From the NCBI GenBank assembly GCA_028023455.1, contig JAQFVV010000021.1:4552853-4616852 (forward strand): DNA of 64,000 nt. Direction: 5' to 3'. Under the pieces are notes generated by a model, which did no database searches, was not told where the DNA came from, and saw nothing but the letters and a program-made list of their open reading frames with translations. The position numbers and the translations under genes are program-made. Origin of the DNA: Epiperipatus broadwayi (taxonomy: Eukaryota; Onychophora; Udeonychophora; Euonychophora; Peripatidae). Shown piece by piece: positions 23,643-33,589 of the stretch; position 1 is the stretch's first letter; each line of letters begins with the position of its first letter.

Positions 23643-23985
23643 TTTAGTGCCACTTAGTATCAACCTGAGAAGTCAGCGATTACCCATTGCATAAAAAATC
23701 CCTTTCCTTGGTATTTAAATTCCATGCTCAGACTAGTTTCTGTCTTTTATCTTGATCAATGAGGCTTGAGGTTGAAACTTAGAATAAACACAAATATGCA
23801 TCCAGCAATCATCTCTGCCTTTGAGCTAAAACTTTGCAATTCAAATCATGTCTGCTTTCTCTTTAATTTTGTGTCCTAAGTTTCAATGACAAAGGAAAAA
23901 GTCAAAAACTGGTCTAGAATGGGGATTTAAACATGAAAAGCTTCAGATTTTATGTACTTCTGGCAATCAGTCACCACCCAGTATT
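23643..23985. repeat. Degraded family A-like fold-back repeat
   Basis: Begins TAGTGCCACTTAGTATCAAC and includes ATGCTCAGACTAGTTTCTGT with TTGATCAATGAGGCTTGAGG, the family A core in altered form. A reversed arm follows (AAAACTGGTCTAGAATGGGG; ACTTCTGGCAATCAG). Much more diverged than other copies. Confidence 0.55.
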
Positions 23986-25340
23986 AAGCCAAAATTTTGG
24001 AATTACAATAAAAATTTAAAAGTAAAAACATAACTCATAATGGCTCTTAATCAAATTGGTTACAGTTCTTCTAGTTTCATACATTAAAAGTGGTGCTTTT
24101 TAGGCATGTTTTATACTGCATTTAATCACATGCAGACACAAACACACATGTATGTATAGAAATTATAATTGATGCCTTAATAAAATTATAGATAAATTTG
24201 AACTTTATTAAATTTAAAATAAATGAAATGTAATAATTTCTAACTTCAGAATGAATGATTATTAGTCACCGAATTATTTATTAAAAGATGATTGTTATGA
24301 GCAAGCATTTGACGGAAAATAATACATATTTAATGTAATATATATAAATAAGAATATAATGGTGATAGTATATTTATAAAAAAAAACTATAACAATCACA
24401 GAAATACTTTTAGTTAATCTCTCAACCTTCCTCAGCTATCACTTAAATTCAAATATAGCAGAAGAAAATGTCATCAAATCATATCCCAAGATTCCCAAAT
24501 TTTAACATTAGCAGATTGATGATTGATTATAGATGTTCTATTTTTATTTATGAAAGTTGCCTCCTTAAGTTTTCTTTTATTATGGTTTCTCTCCTCATGA
24601 AGAATCTTCACACTTTAAGTTCAAAATTGGAAATAATCTTACATATTGTTTGATGATCAAAGAAAACAGAAGCTGTTATTAAATTATTATTATTATTTAT
24701 ACATTTACATATTATAATCAATGCTCTTTTAACATTTTCTCAAGATGACATTTTGATTCATGTATGTATAAAGCCACTTTATATAAAATTTGATAAATAA
24801 TATTCCTTTTTTGGTTTAAAAGCTGTAACATTTTAAAAATTATTTACCAATCTATTAACATTATGTGAACACCAAAGGAAACATTAAATAAATCTTTATA
24901 TATATTGAGATAGTATTTTCTGCCATCTCATATTTATATCTGTGCATATATGTTATTTTGCAATAAAAATCATTTTTTATTGAAATGGGATTTTAAAAGT
25001 TTTTTTCTTTGCTTAATTATCTCGAAGGAACAAGCCTTTCTTCGGTTTAAATATTCAGTTAAAATTAAATCTTGAAATTTAATTTTGAATAAAAGTTCTT
25101 TTTTTTGTTTCTAAAGTAAAAGAATTCTTTGAAAAAGGGACAGGGGGAAAAGAAAAAAAAGAAAAAGTATGGATTATTTTTTTTTATAATTAACTCTATT
25201 GTTGAGTCTTCTGATAATGAAGGTACTTTTGTTATCTATTATGCTCATCAATTTGGAATGTTTCTATGGGATTAAAGGAAAAATATGACCAAAAAAAGGA
25301 CATAAAATAAAAATGTGAATTCAGACTTTGAAAGGACTTG
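23986..25340. other. Unassigned AT-rich DNA
   Basis: No gene or repeat recognised; the ORF at 24468-24653 has no domain. Confidence 0.45.
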
Positions 25341-25349
25341 AAAACTATA

Positions 25350-25442
25350 AATTACGGAGTAGCCTTTTGTTTAGACTACTTGGTATTTTGCTTGAGATAG
25401 TGCTTGACAGTTTGGGTTTGATTCGCCTCGGACTCATATACA
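25350..25442 (+). repeat. Possible tRNA-derived SINE head
   Basis: TTTGGGTTTGATTCGCCTCG (25413-25432) fits a box B (T-arm) and is preceded by a GAGTAGCCTTTTGTTTAG stretch in the box A position. There is no clear flanking duplication. Could be a lone tRNA-like relic. Confidence 0.3.
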
Positions 25443-25511
25443 GTTTAAATATTGAAAAGATAAATTTAACAAAAGAATATTAGAGAATGCAAAAAAATAT
25501 GTTAGATAGCT

Positions 25512-25716
25512 AAGAGACGCAAGAATTTTTCCCTCAGGGAACTTCTCCTTCCACGACAACCTGAAACTGCCAGCGTAAATGTTGACCTAGTGAAATTTGA
25601 ACATGTAGAGCTAGCCCATGAAATTGGACAAATGGAAATATTGGGGAATCCATGCCAACCATTGGATGAAGATTCATGTAAGAACTTTTTCCCACAGGAT
25701 CAAGAAACTCACTGAT
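25512..25716 (+). other. Coding-like open frame, unassigned
   Basis: A plus-strand frame just after a TAG at about 25504 stays open for about 65 codons to a TGA at 25712-25714. It has balanced composition (for example P-R-Q-P-E-T-A-S-V-N-V-D, then G-N-P-C-Q-P-L-D-E-D-S-C). No start codon is needed if it is an exon or transposon fragment. The minus strand is also open here (25534-25719), so one of the two may simply be a shadow. No family recognised. Confidence 0.25.
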
Positions 25717-26062
25717 CAATCAGGGTAATTATGAAATTTTCTTCAAGAAATTTTTTTTTTAGTGTATAATGGCATAATAGATAATGAAAGACATTCACTT
25801 AACTATAAAGAAAAATAAGTTGAAACAGTAGAGAGGGTTTTACAGGGTTTATTAATTATATGTATTTTACTAACTCAAATTAATCAATATATCTTTTGTT
25901 ATTTTCATAATAATTCTTTATTATATATATATAAATTACCCCAAATCCAAAATTCAACCAGACCAGCATAAAAATAATATTAAAACACTACCAAAGGTTT
26001 CACTGCTACAAGCAGACCTCTCAAGTGTAAAGAACTACTAAAACTACACAATATATATAATA

Positions 26063-26870
26063 TTAAACATTACCCACAAATCCATTCATTTCCCATCCAC
26101 CCTTAATATTAAAAGAACTCTTAAATAAGTTAATTGCTTCAGAATAATAAATTTTCAATAATAAAGACTCTTTAATTCTTCTTTTGATTTCATTTCTCTC
26201 AAAGAAGACAACCTTAGCTTCATCAAAATCAATAATGTGGCCTGTATCTTTTTCATGGACATACAAAGCAGAACTAAGGTATCTATTTTTAACTCTACTT
26301 TTATGAACCTTTATTCTTTCATTTAAACTCAAACTACTCTAACCTATGTAAACCCTCTTACAAAATAAACAAGGAATAAAATATACTACACCAGGAATAG
26401 TCTTTCTATCAAAAATTTCTTTTGTATTATTTAATAAATTATTCAATGTAAAACCCCTTTTCCAAGCAATTTTCTTATTTCCAAATAATTTACTATTTCT
26501 ACATACAATTTTATAAGAAGACAATTTATATGGCAAAGAAATAAAATCATATTTTTCTTTTACCTTTACATTCTTACAAATATTACTATTAAATAAAATT
26601 CTTTTAACAAATTTATCAGAGTAACCAACCCTCAAGTAATCTTTATAAAATTGATATTTCTGAAACAAAGCTACCCCACTAGAATTATTTAATTTAATAT
26701 TCCTATGACAATAATTCCTTAAAGCAGCTACTTTATGAGATACAGACTGATAGCTATCAGGTTTAATTATAGATCTTAATTCTTTACTTTTAACCAAATG
26801 ACTGCACAGTAAACAAATAGTTTCTACATTTCTAATCACCAAAAGATTTAAAAATTTTAACTTACCACTC
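26063..26870 (-). pseudogene. PLE ORF 3' part, minus copy: RT C-terminal region plus GIY-YIG nuclease
   Basis: The frame reads from the junction near 26870 through C-L-L-C-S-H, S-Y-Q-S-V-S-H-K and the RT-to-nuclease linker. It then reaches the nuclease core: G-V-V-Y, C-x2-C-K, Y-I-G, then L-N-E-R-I-K-V-H-K and the D-T-G-H element. A TAG at 26339-26341 replaces the Gln that follows Y-I-G (compare Y-I-x-Q in the plus copy), splitting the frame into 167 and 89 codons. After that stop the frame is open to its natural end at 26063. The reverse-transcriptase catalytic part is absent. The nuclease would nick target DNA in a live element. Confidence 0.85.
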
Positions 26871-27426
26871 TGATAAATTTGTTAAAAGTATTTTATTTAA
26901 TAGTAATATTTGTAAGGATGTAAAGGTAAAAGAAAAATATGATTTTATTTCTTTGCCATATAAATTGTCTTCTTATAAAATTGTATGTAGAAATAGTAAA
27001 TTGTTTGGAAATAAGAAAATTGCTTGGAAAAGGGGTGTTACATTGAATAATTTATTAAATAATACAAAAGAAATTTTTGATAGAAAGACTATTCCTGGTG
27101 TAGTATATTTTATTCCTTGTTTATTTTGTAAGAGGGTTTACATACGTCAGAGTAGTTTGAGTTTAAATGAAAGAATAAAGGTTCATAAAAGTAGAGTTAA
27201 AAATAGATATCTTAGTTCTGCTTTGTATGTCCATGAAAAAGATACAGGCCACACTATTGATTTTGATGAAGCTAATGTTGTCTTCTTTGAGAGAAATGAA
27301 ATCAAAAAAAGAATTATAGAATCTTTATTATTGAAAATTTATTATTCTGAAGCAATTTATTTATTTAAGAGTTCTTTTAATATTAAGGGTGGATGGGAAG
27401 TGAATGGATTTGTGGGTAATGTTTAA
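26868..27426 (+). pseudogene. PLE ORF 3' part, plus copy: GIY-YIG nuclease
   Basis: Open from the inversion junction (S-D-K-F-V-K-S-I-L-F) to the natural stop at 27424-27426. It covers the linker and the whole nuclease: G-V-V-Y, C-x2-C, the Y-I-G site, N-E-R-I-K-V-H-K, D-T-G-H and a G-G-W near the C-terminus. The Y-I-G motif is damaged: codon 27145-27147 is CGT (Arg) where the minus copy has GGT (Gly). The frame has no native start and no reverse transcriptase. It begins further right than the minus copy, lacking about 80 upstream codons. Confidence 0.85.
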
Positions 27427-27558
27427 TATTATATATATTGAGTAGTTTTAGTAGTTCTTTACAGTTGAGAAGTCTGCTTGTAGCAGTGAAACCTTTGGTA
27501 GTGTTTTAATATTATTTTTATGCTGGTCTGTTTGAATTTTGGATTTGGGGTAATTTTA

Positions 27559-27719
27559 ATTATATATTGACTAGTTTAGCTTTATGCTTGTAATGTTTAT
27601 ATATATATTATAATAATAATATTTCAAATCGATGTCTGTATTTCTTCAAAATAATATACGTAACTTTATAAATAAATATTTGAAAATACAGTAATTACTG
27701 TATTTTCAAATATATATAT

Positions 27720-27759
<40 letters not shown>

Positions 27760-28199
27760 TATTATTTATATAATATATTATAAGTATTGTTTAATTGATA
27801 TAAAAGGGCCAGTAAGCTTAGAATAGTATTTAACATTTGCAAGAGAGAGTTTGAGTGTTGCTATCCGACACACGCTTATTAGTAAGTTGCCCTTAAGTTT
27901 CACTATTAGTTTATATTCTTCCATAATTATTTGGTACTTTTAATATACATAGATTAAGTGATGGTGCATGTTTGAGAAAAGATATTTTAAATAAGTTTAT
28001 TAGTAATGAATAGATCAAGTTAGTTTGGTTAAATAAAAAAGAAAGAAAAGAAGTATAATAAATAATTCAACCTTAATTAAGTGTTTGTTTTAACTTAATC
28101 AAGGAATACTTTGATAGAATTTAAGTCTGACCCAGATTATGTTTTAAAATTATATTGGATGATCTCTGTTCGTAAATAAATAACCATGATTGTCGAAGT
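27559..28199. other. Unassigned DNA with palindrome and (TA)n
   Basis: A perfect 38-bp palindrome centred on GTAATTAC lies at 27676-27713, followed by (TA)n to about 27756. No gene recognised. Confidence 0.5.
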
Positions 28200-28945
28200 C
28201 TTCGCGATCTGGTTCTATGTGATGTGATGTGATGCACTATGACTTCTTAAATGGAGTTAGGAATCTCTCAGAAACTATGCCCAGAGAAACCTGTTAGCCA
28301 CTTTACCTTCCATTTCCATTTCCCACCCTAAGTTTTCCCATAATCTGCTCCATCCCATTTCCACAACATAATCTTTGTTAATTCTATGGCCTTTATCTAA
28401 ATCCCCCTTATCTTTCCCCAAACTCAGCATAAAAAATCAATAACCCACTTTCTGTATAATCACTTTGTTCATATTTATTCGTCCATAACTTCATTATTTG
28501 TACCCTTTCTGCTTTCAAGCATTTACATTCAATTAACAGATGCCTAATATTTTCTATGCATCCCTTACACAATTTGCAGACTAAATCACCCAAATTTTTC
28601 CATTTACATGTATATTCTCTTGTTGCTAAAGATCCCATTTGAGCCTTAAACAATAAACTACTTTCCTTGCTATTATCAAAAATTAACTCACACCCAATGT
28701 TCCATTTACTTCTATATATATATTTAACCTCTTTTTGCTCTCCATACTAGTTCTTTATCTCTCCAACTCCCTGTTCTTTATTAATATATCTACTCTTTTA
28801 TCCTATTCCTTACCACTATAACACTCAACAATCCTCCTAACATAATCATCCCACCTATTGTACAAGTATGCTGATATAAATTCTCTATCCAAATATTTTG
28901 CATACTTCATTATCTTTCTCACCCATCTTGTTGCCTAAAAATTAT
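28200..28945 (-). mobile_element. LINE 3' fragment, copy 2, with C-terminal Cys/His motif
   Basis: The minus strand carries the C-terminal part of a non-LTR retrotransposon ORF2. From about 28940 down are fragments such as T-R-W-V-R-K-I-M-K-Y-A-K and W-D-D-Y-V-R-R-I-V-E-C-Y. Then comes an uninterrupted 81-codon frame (28653-28408) with C-K-L-C, a spacer, then H-L-L-I-E-C. This C-x2-C...H-x4-C pattern is typical of the zinc-binding tail of many LINEs. The 3' UTR (28200-28400) matches copy 1 at 23254-23410. Frameshifts and stops in the upstream part show decay. The clade was not assigned. Confidence 0.7.
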
Positions 28946-28974
28946 AAAAATGCTTAGTGGAGCTCTCATTTGGC

Positions 28975-31900
28975 TACCTTATTTTGTAATATTTTTGTAA
29001 AAATATGAACAGTGCAAAATGCCATGGCACATAGTAAAGGGATAAAAAAATTGCTTCCCAACATGAAGAGCCCATTAACTTAATAAATGGCATGAGTTTT
29101 TTAAAAAAGGTAGTTAGGGCAGGTTTAGGTGGTGAAATAAGGGAGATAGTATTCCAGTAGGGGAGGGTTTTGAGTTTTGGAAGTATTCTAAAAATATTTT
29201 CGATAAAAATGCAAGATAGAATGAAAATAAAAATGTTCAGAGGAGAAAGAGAGGAAACACCATTTGGATACTTAGAAAGCTTGGAGGAATGTTTTTGTAT
29301 GTACAAGGCAAAGGAAGAAGAGAAAATAATCATAGCAAGTAATCATTTGGTTTGGTTGAGAACCATATAGAAAAGATCAGTCAATTTTAAACAGTACAAA
29401 AAAAATAATGCTACATTTTGCAATGTAGAGAGACAAGAAAAGATGTGAAGACATGTAGAATTAGAAAGATATAAAAAAGAAGAGGGGATAGGGTATAGAC
29501 AGTTTTTTTTAAACAAATGGTGAAAGTGAGAAGAGTGATAGAATATCGTATTCCAAAATGTCAGATTACAAGTATCATAAAAAATATGCTGAAAAATGTA
29601 CAAGAGAGATTAGTGATCTGTAGATGTGGAGGATTTGAAGACATATTGGAACTCCTTAGGGATGAAGAAAGCATACAGAAAGAAGAGTAACAAGCACAAC
29701 TACCTAAACTGTTAAATGTAGTTATTTTGAAGAAGAAGAAAAGATTCAGACAATGGCTGAACAAACCTGCCCTGTGATATTGATAAAAGTACAGCGTGGA
29801 TAGAGGTATAATCTTTGCTAGACACAGGGAGTCAGGTCTCCATAATCTCGAACAAAATATTAGATCAAATCAGAAGGGGGAAATACAGTTGTTAACAGTA
29901 AGAAAGTCTGAAATAACTATGGCTAATGGTAAAAGAGTTAAATTGGACCCTATACAAATATATGGGGAAATACAAGAGTAGGGAAAAAAGATACAGCATA
30001 CATTATTGTTGATGTAAGACTTGGTAGAGGATCTTATGCTGGGGTCAGATTTTATGCATCAAACCGGAACAAAAATTAATTATAGCGAAAAGAATATAGT
30101 AATAGAAAATGAAAAAGTGCCATTTAGTAATCATAGCAGGCAGAGTAACAATAAGGTATCATATATGGTAACCAATGATATATGCACAAAGAAATAAAGC
30201 ATAAAGTAAATGAGTTAGGGTGTAATAATAGTGTCTGGGAAAGTCAGCTTAAAGAGATACTTTTGCAACATGAACAAGTATTTGCCACAAAACCTAGAAA
30301 ATTATAAAGGGCTATGTTTACCAAATAAAGGTGAAAGAAGAAACATTTTTAGGGTAGGTCATACCCAGTTCCAGTCAAATACAAAGATGAAGCAAATAAA
30401 CAAATGGGAGTATCATAAAAAAACAACAGTCACCATATATAAACCCTTTGGTAGTTGAAAAAAAAAAGACAGCTCTATGAGAGTATTCTTAGATGCTCAT
30501 CACTTAAATACTATTGCTATACCTGACTGGGGTGTACCACCACAAATTACAGATTTGCTGTTGGAATTTAAGGGAAAGAAATATTTTTCATCATTCAATT
30601 TGACATCAAGCTATTGGCAGAAGTTACTCCACTGCCAACAACCAAAAATACACTGCATTCTGCTATGAAGGTTTTATGCACGTGTTTCAATGAGTTTCAT
30701 TTGAACTTATAAACAGTGCTTTAGGGCTACTGCAATTTTTTAGACCAGGTACTATCTAAGAGGGTATAAGAATTCATATTATATTATATGGATGATGTCA
30801 TGATAGCATCACAGTCGCCTCAGGAGCATTTGGAAAACTTGGTCATGTTTCTTCGGGAGTGCCACCAAAAAAATATCACAATAAACCTAAAGAAAAATAG
30901 TATACCACAAGAAGAAATTATATTTCTGGGTCATCTCATTTGTGCTCAAAGTGTGAGACCTCATCCTGACAATATCAAAGCTATTGTTAGATTTCCTTAG
31001 CCAAAGAATAGAAAATAAATTGTGTCATTTTTGGGCATATGTAATTTCTATCAAAGATTCTACAAGAATTTTTCTACAGATAAAGAAGTAGTTGTTCAAC
31101 TACTGAAAAAAGAGAGTAAGTGGGAGTGGATGAAAAAACAAGATAAAGCATTTAATCAAGTTGAAAAAAAATTTTGTATGGTCTGTTACACTTGGTTATC
31201 CGGATTTTGACAAACCCTTTATGTTACAAATGGATAGTAGTAGAGAAGGATTGGGGGTGGTATTATTTCAGGAGAATGAAGAGAAATACCTCATGTTTTA
31301 TATTTTTTTAAGTAGGATGTTAAACTCTGTGGAAAGAAATTATACTACAATTGAAAGGGGAGCATTGGAAATTGTTTGGGCATTAAATAAATGTAAGCAT
31401 TTGCTCCTGGGTCTGAGGTTACTATAATCACTGATCATTCATAAATAAATGCTATTTAACAACTGATAGGCTTATAAGATGGGTTTATAGTTACATAAAT
31501 TCAATTACATTGTAATCCATTGCTCCAGGAGGGAAAATATATTGCTGGATATATTAAGCAAAAACCTGATTCCAGACTACAGCCAAAACTTAATACTAGA
31601 GGGAGCTCAGTTAATAACTCTTAGAATAGACTCTGAGATATCTATAGAAAAAGATATGGAGAACTGATGTTTTTGCAAATCTTAGATGCTACATGTAAAA
31701 AGTTGATATAATGGTGTAATAAGCAAATTCCAGACAGCTAGAAATTACCACACGATGGAAAAACAAATTACATCAGTATAAAATAAATGGGTTGTTGATG
31801 TTTCAGGACAAAAGGGGGATAGATTGCTGGAGAGAAATTATATCTCAAAATTTAAGAGAGACTAATAAATTATGTGCGTAGGATATATGGGCATTATGGC

Positions 31901-32180
31901 TCACTTAAAACAAGTAAACTTTTACAGAGATGGTAATATTGGCCAAATTTGTATAGATCAGTTGCTGTGTTACAGAGGTGCCATGAATATTGGGCAAAAT
32001 AAACTGGCTAATAAAAATTACGCTGGGATGCTGGTACCAATAATAGTTAAAAACTCAAATGAGCTACTAGCCATTGATTTTTATGGTCCATTTCTTTCAT
32101 TTCATAAATACAGATATATATATTAGTGATGTTTTTTTCAAAATTAGTACAAGCCTACCCCTTATGTAGTGCTCATACCA
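28975..32180 (+). pseudogene. Ty3/gypsy-type LTR retrotransposon relic
   Basis: Gag-Pol parts occur in the standard order protease, RT, RNase H, integrase, in shifting frames with many stops. A Gag-like acidic/basic region spans about 29170-29780. Protease: S-L-L-D-T-G-S-Q-V-S with D-T-G at 29821-29829. Reverse transcriptase: 30477-31000, with F-S-S-F-N-L where the family normally has an Asp (so a catalytic residue is lost) and Y-M-D-D at 30785-30796. RNase H: F-M-L-Q-M-D-S-S-R-E-G-L-G from about 31204, through E-R-N-Y-T-T-I-E. Integrase: the C-x-x-x-x-x-C zinc-binding part and the start of the catalytic core (A-I-D-F-Y-G-P-F) at 31872-32126, after which homology is lost. No LTRs or primer-binding site identified. 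Present only as a dead copy. Confidence 0.85.
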
Positions 32181-32630
32181 AATCATCCATAACCGCACTA
32201 AAAGAGAAGCAATTTATCCAAGTGGGAATATGGATTAAAGGATTTGCAGCCAGATAAATATTATAAGTCTAAAACAAATAATTCAGGCATATTTAAATTA
32301 AAGACAGCACTATTGCACATAAGTTACCAGTAATCCTTTATTGTTTATACTTTTCTTTATCCTCATCGTTATAAATGTAAATTTGAAAAGTTTGTTTGAT
32401 AGGCTATGAATTTTTGCTTTATAATACTTAATTGTTTTTAAAAAATTTGATACTTTTATACCAATGAGAGCAAAGCTGTGAAGATAGCTAGTAAAAGATT
32501 TTAAAAAACTTTTAATTTAGCTTCTTGCAAGAGAAAATACAACAGGCCTTCATAGAAAAGCAGTGAGGTAAAAGACAGTATAATGAGAGTTTTGAGTAAT
32601 TTTTAATTCTTGTTTTATCATGATGTTAAG
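32181..32630. other. Unassigned, possibly the decayed 3' end of the Ty3/gypsy relic
   Basis: No recognisable integrase end, LTR or other feature. Confidence 0.35.
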
Positions 32631-32638
32631 AATAGCTA

Positions 32639-32727
32639 AGGTTGGTGGCCTAGCGGTTAGCATAGCTGCTTTCCAAGCAGTTGGCCCGGGTTCGCTTCCC
32701 AGTCAACGCTTTCACATATATATATAT
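32639..32727 (+). mobile_element. tRNA-Gly-derived SINE, copy 2
   Basis: Closest to a tRNA: GGTTGGTGGCCTAGCGGTTA (box A), an anticodon stem-loop with loop TTTCCAA (anticodon TCC, glycine) at 32665-32681, and box B GGGTTCGCTTCCC. It closely resembles animal tRNA-Gly(TCC). The first two acceptor-stem positions do not pair with the 3' side. The copy is flanked by AATAGCTA at 32631-32638 and 32728-32735, so it is an inserted element, not a chromosomal tRNA gene. Confidence 0.85.
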
Positions 32728-32735
32728 AATAGCTA

Positions 32736-33186
32736 GATACCCATTTACTGACCAATATTGAATTGTTGTCTGATGCACATGAGTTTGATATATATTATCT
32801 ATATATAAAAATTGTAAGTCTGTTTAAACAACAAAAAAAAAGTTTATATTTTATCCAACCCGAATTTAAACCTTTGATTGTGGACATAACATTCAGTTAA
32901 CTATCGATTTTTTAATCCAAAAAACTACGTATACTTATATATTAAATTTTTTTCTGAAAGCATGCTTTTTCATAAGTTTTCAAAAAAAACAAAACAAGCG
33001 CACATACCCACTTTATGGTACTTAGCTTTTACCTAACTTTCCTTACACAAATTATCGTGATATTAAAAAAATACAACTGTTTTTGATTGGGTCCAAGATT
33101 AAGTAAAAGTTGATTAGATGATATCAAACAATAAATCATTTTTGAACTGTTGATTCATTCTATTATAGTATCCTGTGTGACTTATT
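32736..33186. other. Unassigned AT-rich DNA
   Basis: Contains GATACCCATTTACTG at 32736-32750, a motif that recurs near 14485 and (reversed) 36315. No gene. Confidence 0.4.
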
Positions 33187-33310
33187 GCACTGGTGGAATG
33201 AAGGATTCTCGAGCTCAAAACCCATAAATTGCGGTCTCAACTTCGTCATTTCCGGTGCTAGAATTTTTTACGAACGAACAAGGAAACCATTCAACTTTTT
33301 GTTTTTTATT
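33187..33310 (+). repeat. tRNA-like SINE family 2, copy 3
   Basis: GGTGGAATGAAGGATTCTCG, then AACCCATAAATTGCGGTCTC, TCATTTCCGGTGCTAGAATT and AAGGAAACCATTCAACTTTT follow the order of the copies at 13.97-14.24 kb. Confidence 0.5.
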
Positions 33311-33589
33311 TTATATCATAGTAAAAATTGATTAGTACCCCCTTTGTATTATTATTATAATCAACAATTAGCTAGAAATATCAGCACATTAATTAAAATT
33401 GTCAATATCACGAGTGTATTCATAAATTTATTTAGTAAAATCAATCTTTATTATTTAGTTCCATTTACAGGTAATTTAAAGCCATTGATTTATGGATTTT
33501 TTTGTCTTTGTTTAAAGTATATTGTATTTACTTGCTTGCAATGCTATTAATATAATATGAATTTTTTATCGAAGTATTTACATATATAT

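Larger units (their letters stand above)
25932..27558. mobile_element. Penelope-like element, head-to-head inverted pair
   Basis: Two 3' portions of one PLE face away from each other. The left arm (25932-26625, minus strand) and right arm (26870-27558, plus strand) are close inverted complements, including the 3' UTR from ACCCACAAATCCATTC outward to TAAATTACCCCAAATCC. Between them, 26626-26869 is unique: it is the extra upstream coding part of the minus copy. Each copy is described separately. Such inverted, partly duplicated arrangements are known for Penelope elements. Confidence 0.85.

Noticed and set aside
32639-32727. Functional tRNA-Gly(TCC) gene
   Set aside because: Flanking 8-bp duplications and mismatches at the end of the acceptor stem show a SINE/retroposed tRNA copy.
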